Shown here: piece by piece, positions 24,543 to 33,297 of the stretch
Layout of the letters: each line of letters begins with the position of its first letter
Numbering within the stretch: the stretch's first letter is position 1
NCBI RefSeq assembly: GCF_019391655.1
Contig: NZ_JAHXPQ010000001.1
Coordinates: 744,001 to 808,000 of the forward strand
Length of the DNA stretch: 64,000 nt
Reading direction: 5' to 3'
Origin: Mucilaginibacter rivuli
Lineage (GTDB): Bacteria > Bacteroidota > Bacteroidia > Sphingobacteriales > Sphingobacteriaceae
The notes under the pieces: generated by a model
Database searches by the model: none
Told to the model about the DNA's origin: nothing
The model's input: only the letters and a program-made list of their open reading frames with translations
Made by a program: the position numbers and the translations under genes

Positions 24543-25682
24543 TTAATCTTCTTCCAGCTTATCCGCACGGAATACATAGTATACCCCGAATAACGATACG
24601 ATGGCCGATACTACGTAGAACGACAAGCTTAGTACCACCGCAAGTTCGCCGTTCATGTGGAACATTTCGGCTATAACGTATTTAAAAATGAACTCGCGGA
24701 AGCCCAAACCACCAACGCTGAACGGAATAACCGCCGCCATTGATGACGCCAGGAAAGCCGACAAGTATGGCGCGAATTTACCATCGTGGTGCAGGCTGAT
24801 CATGATGAGCAAAATGGTAAGTACCTGCAAACCCTGGACACCGACGGCCTTGAGGTGTGCTTCCCAAAAGTGTTTGGTATAATCGTTAAAAAACGTGTAA
24901 GCCACAAAGTAGTAAACGGCTGTACCCGTTATCAAAGCCGCCCATGTTATTAAGGGCGTAATATGCATTACTTCCAACTGTGGCAGAAAGATCACCAGTA
25001 CCGCGGTAATAAAGCCAATGGCCCAAAATCCGCTTAAGCGATCAAAAAATATAGCCCAGAATACTTTTTTTGCCGGTTTTTTATAGCGTTTGTTCAACAG
25101 GTAAATTTTGTATCCATCACCACCAATACCACCGGGTAAGCATAGGTTGTAAAACATGCCCAACATGTATAGGCGCATGTTAAACTTCCAGTCGATATGC
25201 AGATCGATTGATTTGAAAAAGCTCAATAGCCTTGATGCCGCTACAAAGGTTGAGGTAAAGAAACAAGCTACAGCAGCCAGCATCCACCACGGGTTTGATT
25301 GCGCGATAAGCACCTTTACATCGTCTATCTTTAATTTACTGAATACATAGTAAAGTAAAGCGATTGTAATAACTATTTTTAAAATAAGCTGTGTAATGCT
25401 CCAGATGCGTGCTTTTAATGTTTTGGGCTTTTTGGTTTCGGTTATCGAGTCGAGATCCTCGTAAGGGAAGGATTCTCCGGGATCGAACGGGCCGGGCAGC
25501 TCTTCATCATACGCCTTTCGCTTTTGCGGATCAATGAGCGTTTGATAAGCCTGCTCAACAGATCTCATTTGTGAAGGGGAGAAGTTTTTATTCGCAGTAA
25601 ATTCACCATAAGCAGTTTCAATCTCTGTTTCTGATGCATTTTGACTTATGCCAAGTAATTCGTAATAAGTTCTGTTTACCAT
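24543..25682 (-). CDS. J-domain-like N-terminus fused to a flippase-like (LPG synthase TM) membrane protein
   Basis: The 379-residue protein has two parts. Residues 1-62 read as a J domain (YYELLGISQNASETEIETAY ... YQTLIDPQKRKAYDEE), but the HPD tripeptide that activates Hsp70 is missing; AYGEFTANKNFSP stands in its place. Residues 95-370 are eight or so membrane segments of the lysylphosphatidylglycerol synthase TM family (YbhN/UPF0104), with GGIGGDGYKIYLL and FSVGGLGFREF. That family includes flippase-like proteins. The J part probably works as a protein-binding domain, not a co-chaperone; that is inference. A promoter and a palindrome lie upstream. Confidence 0.85.
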   Translation of the reverse strand: MVNRTYYELLGISQNASETEIETAYGEFTANKNFSPSQMRSVEQAYQTLIDPQKRKAYDEELPGPFDPGESFPYEDLDSITETKKPKTLKARIWSITQLILKIVITIALLYYVFSKLKIDDVKVLIAQSNPWWMLAAVACFFTSTFVAASRLLSFFKSIDLHIDWKFNMRLYMLGMFYNLCLPGGIGGDGYKIYLLNKRYKKPAKKVFWAIFFDRLSGFWAIGFITAVLVIFLPQLEVMHITPLITWAALITGTAVYYFVAYTFFNDYTKHFWEAHLKAVGVQGLQVLTILLIMISLHHDGKFAPYLSAFLASSMAAVIPFSVGGLGFREFIFKYVIAEMFHMNGELAVVLSLSFYVVSAIVSLFGVYYVFRADKLEED

Positions 25683-25709
25683 GCTTTTTGGGGCATAAAT
25701 AATTTATAT

Positions 25710-25735
25710 GGCAACGTTGCCGTGCTGCAAAGCTA
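25710..25735 (-). promoter_or_regulatory. Promoter -7 element and start-site palindrome of the flippase-like gene
   Basis: On the minus strand 25735-25728 is TAGCTTTG, an exact -7 match. The perfect 12-bp palindrome GGCAACGTTGCC (25710-25721) covers the expected transcription start. It could be an operator or the 5' hairpin of the mRNA. Confidence 0.45.
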
Positions 25736-25818
25736 ACAAAAAGCGTACACTCATAAAGCGGTGATGAGCTATGCATGTTAAGATAACGATTATGACACTT
25801 AGCTTTAATATTAATTTT

Positions 25819-25826
25819 TAATTTTG
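25819..25826 (+). promoter_or_regulatory. aguBA promoter -7 element
   Basis: TAATTTTG matches TAnnTTTG exactly; the ATG of aguB is at 25844, so the leader is about 10 bases. No clear -33 element is seen. Confidence 0.5.
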
Positions 25827-25843
25827 CGCAAATTATTAAGGGG

Positions 25844-26713
25844 ATGGCTAAAGTAAAAATTGGGTTGGTGCAAACCACATGCACTGCAAATAAAGAGAAG
25901 AACCTGGCAAAGGCCATTACAAAAGTACGCGAGGCTGCAAAGCAAGGCGCGCAAATTGTATGCCTGCAGGAGTTGTTTACCTCGCTTTATTTTTGTGATG
26001 AAGAAGATCATGATAATTTTAAGCTGGCCGAGGCTATTCCAGGCCCGTCGACAGATGCGTTATCAAAAGTAGCTGCCGAACTTGGTGTGGTGATCATCGC
26101 ATCACTATTTGAGAAACGTACCGCAGGAGTTTATCATAATACCACTGCTGTATTGGATGCTGATGGTACGTATTTAGGTAAGTACCGCAAGATGCATATA
26201 CCGGACGATCCGGGTTTTTATGAGAAATTCTATTTTACCCCGGGCGATCTGGGATATAAGGTTTTCAAGACCAAATTTGCTACCATAGGGGTATTGATCT
26301 GCTGGGACCAGTGGTACCCGGAGGCAGCCCGCATTACCGCGTTAATGGGAGCCGAAATATTATTCTACCCAACAGCGATAGGCTGGGCCACCACGCAGGA
26401 TGAGGCGACCAACATAGAGCAATATAACGCGTGGCAAACCATACAACGCAGCCACGCTGTTGCCAATGGTGTACACGTGGTGAGTGTGAACAGGGTAGGG
26501 CATGAGGCTGGTATTAAATTCTGGGGAGGCTCGTTTGTTGCCAATCCTTTCGGGACAGTGATGTACCAGGCATCGCATGATGATGAGGAAGTGATCATCC
26601 AAGAGGTTGATTCTGATAAAATGGATTATTATAGGACACACTGGCCATTTTTGAGAGATCGCCGTATAGATTCGTATCAACCAATAACTCAGAGACTATT
26701 AGATGGAGACTAA
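25844..26713 (+). CDS. aguB: N-carbamoylputrescine amidase (nitrilase superfamily)
   Basis: Hydrolyses N-carbamoylputrescine to putrescine, CO2 and ammonia, the last step of the agmatine route to polyamines. The 289 residues carry the nitrilase triad: Glu in LQELFTSLYF, Lys in YRKMHIPDD, and Cys in LICWDQWYPE. The latter two also match the AguB type among nitrilases. The agmatine deiminase gene overlaps its end by 11 bases, which strongly supports the assignment. No arginine decarboxylase is in the window, so the source of agmatine is not seen. Confidence 0.93.
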   Translation: MAKVKIGLVQTTCTANKEKNLAKAITKVREAAKQGAQIVCLQELFTSLYFCDEEDHDNFKLAEAIPGPSTDALSKVAAELGVVIIASLFEKRTAGVYHNTTAVLDADGTYLGKYRKMHIPDDPGFYEKFYFTPGDLGYKVFKTKFATIGVLICWDQWYPEAARITALMGAEILFYPTAIGWATTQDEATNIEQYNAWQTIQRSHAVANGVHVVSVNRVGHEAGIKFWGGSFVANPFGTVMYQASHDDEEVIIQEVDSDKMDYYRTHWPFLRDRRIDSYQPITQRLLDGD

Positions 26714-27752
26714 GATATATCCAGCTTCGCAGGGGTACACGTTTCCTGCTGAATGGGTTAAACATACTGCAACTTGGCTAAGCTGGCCACACAAGGAAGA
26801 AAGTTGGCCGGGGAAGATCGAGACAATATATAAACCGTACTGCGAATTTATAAAGATCGTAGCGGAAGGTGAGTTGGTGCGCATCAACGTCGCGGACGCC
26901 AACATGGAGGCTTTCGCGAAAGGCGAATTAACTAAAGTTGGTGCTGATCTGGGTAAGATCGAGTTCTTTCATTTCCCAAGTAATGATGCCTGGTGCCGTG
27001 ATCATGGCCCGGCGTTTTTGATCAATACAGCAACTAACGAAAAGCAAATTGTTGATTGGGGCTATAACGCCTGGGGCGGCAAGTATCCGCCTTTCGATTT
27101 GGATGATGTTATCCCCACCAAAATAGGTGAGCGATTTGGTTTACCTGTTTACAATCCCGGTATTGTAATGGAAGGCGGCTCGGTTGATTTTAACGGAGCT
27201 GGTACGATATTAACTACTACAGCCTGTTTGCTGAATGAGAACCGCAACCCGCATCTTACAAAAAAACAAATAGAAGATTACCTAAAGAATTATTACGGCG
27301 CCAAACAAATACTGTGGCTTGGCGATGGTATTGTTGGTGATGATACCGATGGGCATATTGATGATATTACCCGTTTTGTAAACCATGATACAGTAGTTAC
27401 CGTGGTTGAGGAAAATGAGGATGACGAGAACTATCATATTTTACAGGAAAACCTCGAAACCTTAAAAACATTCAGGTTATTAGATGGCAAGCCGCTGAAT
27501 ATTGTGGAGTTGCCAATGCCATCACCTGTGGTGTACGACGGGCAGCGCCTGCCGGCATCATACGCTAATTTTTATATCGCTAATTCGGCAGTTATCGTAC
27601 CAACTTATCGTGATAAAAATGATGAGAAGGCTTTGCGTATATTGCAGGAGTGTTTCCCTGATAGGAAAGTTGTGGGGATAGATTCCACGGATATCATCTG
27701 GGGATTGGGAAGCTTTCATTGCCTGAGCCAGCAGGAACCTGCTATAATTTAA
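26703..27752 (+). CDS. aguA: Agmatine deiminase
   Basis: Converts agmatine to N-carbamoylputrescine, the substrate of the gene before it. The 349 residues match the peptidyl-arginine-deiminase-like family: NDAWCRDHGPAF near 95, MEGGSVDFNG near 155, DGHIDDITRFV in the middle, and the catalytic Cys near the end in GSFHCLSQQEPA. The 11-base overlap with aguB indicates coupled translation. It is followed by 48 bases and manA. Confidence 0.95.
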   Translation: METKIYPASQGYTFPAEWVKHTATWLSWPHKEESWPGKIETIYKPYCEFIKIVAEGELVRINVADANMEAFAKGELTKVGADLGKIEFFHFPSNDAWCRDHGPAFLINTATNEKQIVDWGYNAWGGKYPPFDLDDVIPTKIGERFGLPVYNPGIVMEGGSVDFNGAGTILTTTACLLNENRNPHLTKKQIEDYLKNYYGAKQILWLGDGIVGDDTDGHIDDITRFVNHDTVVTVVEENEDDENYHILQENLETLKTFRLLDGKPLNIVELPMPSPVVYDGQRLPASYANFYIANSAVIVPTYRDKNDEKALRILQECFPDRKVVGIDSTDIIWGLGSFHCLSQQEPAII

Positions 27753-27800
27753 TCAATACATCGTAATTATTGTTTACAGATCAATCATAAAAACAACCAT

Positions 27801-28784
27801 ATGTCAACAGCATTATACCCACTAAAGTTTAAAACCATTTACAAGGACAAAATTTGGGGTGGTAATAAGATAAAAACCTATTTAGGTAAAGATTTTGCAC
27901 CATTGCCAAATTGCGGCGAAACCTGGGAGATATCGGGTGTAAAGTCTGATGTTTCGGTAGTTGAAGGTGGTGCGTTGCAAGGCAGCTCGCTGGCTGATTT
28001 GCTGGAGCAATACAAAGATGAGTTGGTGGGTAAAAAGGTATATGCTCATTTTGGCAATATCTTCCCGCTGCTGGTGAAATTTATTGATGCGAATGATTGG
28101 TTATCCATCCAGGTTCACCCTGACGATGAACTGGCTAAAAAGCGCCATAACTCTTTCGGTAAAACCGAAATGTGGTATATTATCGAATCTGATCCGGGTT
28201 CTACACTGATAACGGGTTTTAACCAGCAGGTTGATGAGAAAGTATACCTCGAGAAACTAAACAGCGGTAAATTGGATGATATCCTGAATAAGGAAACTGC
28301 AAATGCCGGTGATGTTTTCTTTTTGCCTGCAGGCCGTGTACATACCATTGGGAAGGGCCTGCTATTAGCCGAAATACAGCAAACATCGGATATAACTTAT
28401 CGTATTTACGATTTTGACCGTGTGGATGATAAAGGCAACAAGCGCGAGCTGCATACCGAAGAAGCCCTGGCCGCTATTGATTATACCGTATATCCGGATT
28501 ACAAAACTCAATATACACCGCAAAAGAACGAGGATGTACATATTGTAAGCTGCCCGTACTTTACTACCAATGTTATGGATTTTACGCATGGTACAAATAA
28601 AGATTACTCAAATCTTGATTCGTTTGTGATACATGTTTGTGTTGAAGGAGCCTACACCATAGTTTATAATGGAGAACGCTATGATGTGAAAATGGGAGAG
28701 TGTATTTTACTGCCTAATACCGTAAACCAGGTTGAGATAAAAACTGAAAGTGGTTTTAAAATATTAGAAAGCTACATTGCCTAA
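27801..28784 (+). CDS. manA: Mannose-6-phosphate isomerase, class I type
   Basis: Interconverts fructose-6-phosphate and mannose-6-phosphate, feeding GDP-mannose and glycan synthesis. The 327 residues match the short class I enzymes of Firmicutes and Bacteroidota. The zinc site is visible as QVHPDD (His), GKTEMWYI (Glu) and PAGRVHTIG (His). The C-terminal cupin half ends GECILLPNTVNQVEI. It may be read with aguBA (48-base gap), though the functions are unrelated. A strong terminator follows. Confidence 0.92.
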   Translation: MSTALYPLKFKTIYKDKIWGGNKIKTYLGKDFAPLPNCGETWEISGVKSDVSVVEGGALQGSSLADLLEQYKDELVGKKVYAHFGNIFPLLVKFIDANDWLSIQVHPDDELAKKRHNSFGKTEMWYIIESDPGSTLITGFNQQVDEKVYLEKLNSGKLDDILNKETANAGDVFFLPAGRVHTIGKGLLLAEIQQTSDITYRIYDFDRVDDKGNKRELHTEEALAAIDYTVYPDYKTQYTPQKNEDVHIVSCPYFTTNVMDFTHGTNKDYSNLDSFVIHVCVEGAYTIVYNGERYDVKMGECILLPNTVNQVEIKTESGFKILESYIA

Positions 28785-28803
28785 GCAATAAATTGAACTA
28801 TAT

Positions 28804-28837
28804 AAAAAGGCTTTGGTTATAAACCAAAGCCTTTTTT
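28804..28837. terminator. Bidirectional terminator between manA and a receiver gene
   Basis: AAAAAGGCTTTGGTT and AACCAAAGCCTTTTT form a near-perfect hairpin with a three-base loop. It has A and T runs at its ends, so it can stop both manA and the convergent receiver gene at 28840. Confidence 0.85.
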
Positions 28838-28839
28838 GT

Positions 28840-29247
28840 TTAAGCTGCTAACCTGAAAAGCTCTACCAATGTATCGGGGCTTATGGGTTTTATTACATAG
28901 TCGGTTATATCCGATATGCTTTTTGCACGTTCAATATCATCGTCATTTATAGATGAACTTACCATATAGATGGTGATCTTTTTACCTAATTGTGGTTTGA
29001 TCTTTACAAAGCTTTCCATAAAGCCCCAGCCATCCATCACAGGCATGTTAATATCTAAAAAAATGATATCGGGCAGTGAGTTTAAGTTTTCAGGATCGGT
29101 TAAAAAGTCTATCGCTTCTTTACCATTATAAAATTCCATTAAATTGGGACTGAGTTGTTTAATGCTGATCAGCTTTTTGAGTCCATAAATATAAATTTTG
29201 TCATCATCTATTACGCATACAGTTTTAGCCGGGGAAATCAAAGTCAT
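28840..29247 (-). CDS. Single-domain response regulator (receiver only)
   Basis: A 135-residue CheY-like receiver. The acidic pocket is VIDDDK near residue 13, the phosphorylation Asp is in FLDINMPVMDG, Ser/Thr in MVSSS, and Lys in VIKPIS near the end. No output domain follows, so it must act by protein contact. It lies 13 bases after the PAS histidine kinase, which is its likely kinase. Receivers of this layout (KxLISI, DGWGFMESF) are, in my memory, frequent in Sphingobacteriaceae. Confidence 0.92.
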   Translation of the reverse strand: MTLISPAKTVCVIDDDKIYIYGLKKLISIKQLSPNLMEFYNGKEAIDFLTDPENLNSLPDIIFLDINMPVMDGWGFMESFVKIKPQLGKKITIYMVSSSINDDDIERAKSISDITDYVIKPISPDTLVELFRLAA

Positions 29248-29260
29248 GTTTATTTATATG

Positions 29261-30787
29261 TTATACTAATTTTATTGTGAATTTTGTACCCACATTTACG
29301 GTACTTTCAATATGTATCGATCCGCCTAATGATTCGATCTGGTTACGTGTTATAAAAAGGCCTATGCCTTTAGCATTCACATTTTGATGAAAGGTTTTGT
29401 ACATGCCAAAAACTTTATCCTTGTATTTATCCAGATCAATACCGAGCCCGTTATCCTCAAAGGTTAACCAGGTGTGTTCTTTGTCAAAATAACTTTTGCA
29501 AATTATTTTGGGATCACGGTCAGGGTGGCGATATTTAAGCGAATTGGTCAGCAAGTTTAAAAAAATACTTTCAAGATAAGCGGGTACGTAATTAATAGTT
29601 GGGCAAGATGAAAAGTCGTAGCAAATAATAGCTTTTGTTTTGTGGATATTGTTATCCAACGCACTTTGGATATTCTTAAAAATGCTTTCAAAATCAACAG
29701 GTTTAAGCTCTTTGCTGATATCTGTCTGGATTTTTACTATTTCGTTTAAATGATCAATAGTTGTGGCTAAACTTTCGCTGATGGAGCGGATATTGCCAAA
29801 TACTTCTTCTTTTTCGGGGGCAGAGATATTTTGGTCAAAGATATTAACCATAAACTGTAAATTGCCCGAATGCGAACGTAAATTATGTGATACAATGTGC
29901 GCGAAATTTTGCAGGCGCTTATTATGATCGCTTAACAGATCAAGTGATTGCTGCAGATCGAGCTCTTTAAGCTTGAGTTGATTAATGTTTTGAAAAATGC
30001 CCCGCAGAATGATACACTCGCCATCTGTATTGATTACAGGTACACCCTTCGTTCGTACCCATATTACGTTGTTTTTGGCCGTTCGGAATTTAACTTCCAG
30101 ATCATAAGGCTTACAGTATTTTATGGCATCGCTTACAGCAGCCGATATGGTATCGCGATAGCCGGGTTCGTAATAGTTTATGGCGGTGTCTAAGTCGGGT
30201 TTCGAATCAAGGGGCAGCTCGTGTATGTCAAATACTTCTTTTGACCACGTAAGCTCCATATTTACAACATCCAGCTCCCAGCCACCAATATTGGCTATCT
30301 TATGGGTTTCATTTAAAAAAAACTCATCTTTTTTTAAACGCAGCTCGGTACGTTTTTTTTGGTCGATATCTGTAACGGCCCCTATCATGCGTGTAAGCTT
30401 ACCATGCTCATTGGGCCAGGCTTTACCCGATGTTTCGAACCATTTGTAGTTACCTTGCTTGGTGAGCATCCTAAACTCTACCTTATGCGGTGTTCTGTTT
30501 TTTATATGATCCTGAAAAGAACCAAAAACTATAGCCCTATCGTCGGGATAGACAATTTCTTCTAAAAAATAAATATAGCTGGGTGCTATTTCGCCGTATT
30601 CATAACCCAATAGCTCGCAAAATTTAGGCGACCACCATGCTTCCTGCGTTTCTATATTGCGTTCCCATAAACCCGTATTGGTACTCTCAATAAGATAATG
30701 CAATTGCTTATTGGCAAAATAGTGCTCATTTAAGGCCTGCAATCCTATCGGGAACATACCCAAGCTGGTGTCTTTATTTTCCGACAT
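29261..30787 (-). CDS. PAS-domain sensor histidine kinase
   Basis: The 508-residue kinase has no membrane segment, so it senses an internal signal. Two or three PAS/PAC units cover about 30-275, recognisable as LWERNIETQEAWWSPKFCEL and YKWFETSGKAW, then IWVRTKGVPV. The His box is AHIVSHNLRSH (about 297-307) and the ATPase domain has NLLTNSLKYRH (N box), EDNGLGID (G1) and KGIGLFITR (G2). It transfers phosphate probably to the receiver encoded 13 bases downstream. Ligand unknown. Confidence 0.92.
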   Translation of the reverse strand: MSENKDTSLGMFPIGLQALNEHYFANKQLHYLIESTNTGLWERNIETQEAWWSPKFCELLGYEYGEIAPSYIYFLEEIVYPDDRAIVFGSFQDHIKNRTPHKVEFRMLTKQGNYKWFETSGKAWPNEHGKLTRMIGAVTDIDQKKRTELRLKKDEFFLNETHKIANIGGWELDVVNMELTWSKEVFDIHELPLDSKPDLDTAINYYEPGYRDTISAAVSDAIKYCKPYDLEVKFRTAKNNVIWVRTKGVPVINTDGECIILRGIFQNINQLKLKELDLQQSLDLLSDHNKRLQNFAHIVSHNLRSHSGNLQFMVNIFDQNISAPEKEEVFGNIRSISESLATTIDHLNEIVKIQTDISKELKPVDFESIFKNIQSALDNNIHKTKAIICYDFSSCPTINYVPAYLESIFLNLLTNSLKYRHPDRDPKIICKSYFDKEHTWLTFEDNGLGIDLDKYKDKVFGMYKTFHQNVNAKGIGLFITRNQIESLGGSIHIESTVNVGTKFTIKLV

Positions 30788-31123
30788 CTATCAGGGTTAA
30801 ATGATTAGTAGGTTAACGTTTAATTAATAGTATTAATAAATTTATACGGGCGTCAATTAAAAAGGATGCATTTACCCTAAATGCTTAAAACATGAGCAGC
30901 CACAAAAAAGCCAACTGCTATTTTGAAAACAAGAAAATGGTAAAACGATTACATCAGGGGCCTATAAAACATATATATACTATCGCCTAAACCCCAAACT
31001 AAATAACTGGCTGATAACAAAAATATAAACTTTAATGAATTTATAATCATTACTTTATAAATTATTAAAATTAAATTGGGTTTTTGTTAACCTAATTACA
31101 ACAATAAGTAAGTTTTTTTGAAA
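30788..31123. other. A/T-rich intergenic region with one doubtful small reading frame
   Basis: No established gene is seen in these 336 bases. One ATG-led frame on the plus strand (30892-30990, 32 codons, MSSHKKANCYFENKKMVK...) is basic, but I see no clear ribosome site or promoter. The rest is A/T-rich, with partial palindromes around TTTATAA near 31040-31060. Confidence 0.5.
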
Positions 31124-31873
31124 TTATATACCCAAAACAGCCTTAAGCTTAACATAACCCGTTTTACTTACCGGTATTTTGGCACCCGATTTTAAAATGG
31201 CGATATGGGCATCTTTTTCATAAGGATCGATACGGGTAATTTGCTGTACACTGAGAATGTACGAGCGATGTACACGCACAAAATGGCGCTGATCGAGCGT
31301 TTGCTCAAAAAAGCTCATGGTTTTATTTTTTAGGAATGAACCTTCCTGGGTGTGGATACTTACATAATCATCATCAGCCTCAAGGTATATTACATCGTGT
31401 ACCGGGATGATTTTAACTTTTGTACCTGTTTTAACTACAATACGCTCATGTTGCGCAGGCGATGGCGGAACTACAGAATTGAGGAGGGTTTCATTAGGTT
31501 TTTGCGTTTCAGCCATAGCCGGAGCCAATGATAACCATTTATCCACCGCTTTAGCAAAACGCTCTTTACTAAATGGTTTTAGCAGGTAGTCGGCAGCATG
31601 TGCTTCAAAAGCTTTTATGGCATATTCATCAAAGGCTGTAGTAAATATTACGGCGGGTTGCTTATCCACTAATTCGAGCATTTCAAAACCATTTATTTTA
31701 GGCATCTGCACATCAAGGAATATCAAATCAGGTTGATACTGATTGATGGCTTTAACACCTTCAAAACCATCGCCACACTCCTGTAATACTTCTATCTGCG
31801 GAAAATCCAGCAAATACTCTCTTACTATTAAGCGGGCAAGGGGTTCATCATCAATAATTAAAGCTCGTTTCAT
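31124..31873 (-). CDS. LytTR-type response regulator
   Basis: A 249-residue regulator with a receiver domain (about 1-118; DDEP at 8-11, phosphorylation site FLDVQMPKINGF, Lys in LLKPFSK) and a C-terminal LytTR DNA-binding domain (about 150-248; VIYLEADDDYVSIHT, FVRVHRSYILS). LytTR proteins bind tandem 9-bp sites. Its start overlaps the end of the histidine kinase gene by four bases, so kinase and regulator are a coupled pair. Confidence 0.94.
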   Translation of the reverse strand: MKRALIIDDEPLARLIVREYLLDFPQIEVLQECGDGFEGVKAINQYQPDLIFLDVQMPKINGFEMLELVDKQPAVIFTTAFDEYAIKAFEAHAADYLLKPFSKERFAKAVDKWLSLAPAMAETQKPNETLLNSVVPPSPAQHERIVVKTGTKVKIIPVHDVIYLEADDDYVSIHTQEGSFLKNKTMSFFEQTLDQRHFVRVHRSYILSVQQITRIDPYEKDAHIAILKSGAKIPVSKTGYVKLKAVLGI

Positions 31874-32904
31874 ACCTGTGGAATTTTTATTATGGTAGTA
31901 AATACATCATCGGCCGTGTGTGTTTCAACAAGGTCGTTACGTGCAAATAGTAAATATAAGCGGCGTTGTACCCCGCTTAAACCAAAGCCTGTACCTTTCA
32001 TTGGGCGGCTGGTTTGCGCATCATAAGGGTTTTGTACCATTAGTACCAAATAATTATCGCTGGCTTCGGCCCTAATGCTTATGGTAACGTCTTCCGTTGT
32101 ATCGTACAAGCCAAATTTAATAGAATTTTCTACAATTGGCTGCAATAACATGGCAGGCATCATCATATCCTCACATTTTCCATCACAACTTACCTCGGCC
32201 GAAAGGCGATGCCCAAACCTCACTTTTTCAATATCAAGGTATAACTGCACCTGGTGCAACTCTTCGGTAAGCGTTACCGGGGCCTGGTCGTCTTTTTTTA
32301 ATGTTCCGCGCAAAAAATCAGATAGCTGGTGAATCATTTTTCGTGCCTCATCCGGCCTGATACCGATAAGCGCGTTAATAGAGTTTAAGCTATTGAATAA
32401 AAAGTGTGGTTGTAACTGTTGCCGTAAATTGTACAACTCGGCTTCACGGGCAAGCCGTTCTGCATCAGTTTTTCGCTTTTCGTTCTCTTTCTGGTCAAGT
32501 TGGGTAAACCAAACTACACTCACCATGGCCATACAGCCAATAATCAAAAAATTAATAAAAAAGCGGATGGTTAGCGATTGCGAATAAAAGCCCTCATAAG
32601 TTTTATCATCTACAAAATAAGGTAACGACCAACGCGATATAAATACACAAAGCCCGGCTAAAACGCCGCACCATACCAGTAAATTAATATAACTTTTTTC
32701 GCCGGGGCGGTAGTAGCGCAGGTTGTTATTAATAAGCCAACATGCACAACTTAATAAAACAGTGTTAACCATACCATCGGCACCGGCTATATACCAGTTG
32801 TAGCCAAAGCTTTCTATAATATAAGCCTGCACACCAACCCAAACAATAAAGCAGGTAATGAGTGCATACGCAATTTTAGAAAATGTACTTTGGTGTGAAG
32901 CCAA
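31870..32904 (-). CDS. LytS-type membrane sensor histidine kinase
   Basis: The 344-residue kinase has four or five N-terminal membrane segments (about 10-130) and no periplasmic domain, then the His_kinase region with LQPHFLFNSLNSINALI (His in the QPHFLFN motif) and an ATPase domain (LLQPIVENSIKFGL, GTGFGLSGVQRRL). It is the partner of the LytTR regulator. No ATG fits: the only start that keeps the first membrane segment is the TTG at 32904, because an in-frame TAA lies five codons upstream and the next Met is residue 45. It lies 23 bases after the DUF4288 gene. Confidence 0.92.
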   Translation of the reverse strand: MASHQSTFSKIAYALITCFIVWVGVQAYIIESFGYNWYIAGADGMVNTVLLSCACWLINNNLRYYRPGEKSYINLLVWCGVLAGLCVFISRWSLPYFVDDKTYEGFYSQSLTIRFFINFLIIGCMAMVSVVWFTQLDQKENEKRKTDAERLAREAELYNLRQQLQPHFLFNSLNSINALIGIRPDEARKMIHQLSDFLRGTLKKDDQAPVTLTEELHQVQLYLDIEKVRFGHRLSAEVSCDGKCEDMMMPAMLLQPIVENSIKFGLYDTTEDVTISIRAEASDNYLVLMVQNPYDAQTSRPMKGTGFGLSGVQRRLYLLFARNDLVETHTADDVFTTIIKIPQV

Positions 32905-32927
32905 TGTGGTCAGTTTTTATTGATTTT

Positions 32928-33275
32928 TTAACAAAAGGAATGATCACTCGAGCCTATTAATGCCGCTTTATGGTTTGCCCATTTAATATACAGTTCCGCA
33001 TCTGCAGGCTCCTGTATGGTATAATATAGTTCGGTACCATCTGTAAGGCCGTTCAATAATGTTATTTCGGCCACGTTGATGAATTGCCATTTTACCGGCT
33101 GCTTGTGGTTGTTGATAAACCTTTCCTGGCTTTTGAGGCCTATATCACTTGCCTTTTCAAAAGCCTGCCTTTCATTACCCGCATTTATCAAACGTAATTG
33201 CTCATCAAATTGTGGCGTATGGTTCCCTTCGCCGCTGATGATCTGAAAAACTATTTTTGCGATGTACCAGTTCAT
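32928..33275 (-). CDS. DUF4288 family protein
   Basis: A 115-residue cytoplasmic protein that matches the DUF4288 pattern: it begins MNWYIAKIVFQI, followed by FDEQLRLINAGNERQAFEKA and VKWQFINVAEITLL. The family role is unknown. It sits 22 bases after the LiaF-like gene and 23 bases before the histidine kinase, so it is probably part of the same operon and may help the signalling pair. No catalytic motif is seen. Confidence 0.8.
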   Translation of the reverse strand: MNWYIAKIVFQIISGEGNHTPQFDEQLRLINAGNERQAFEKASDIGLKSQERFINNHKQPVKWQFINVAEITLLNGLTDGTELYYTIQEPADAELYIKWANHKAALIGSSDHSFC

Positions 33276-33297
33276 TAGGTTGATATTTTAATTAGGT

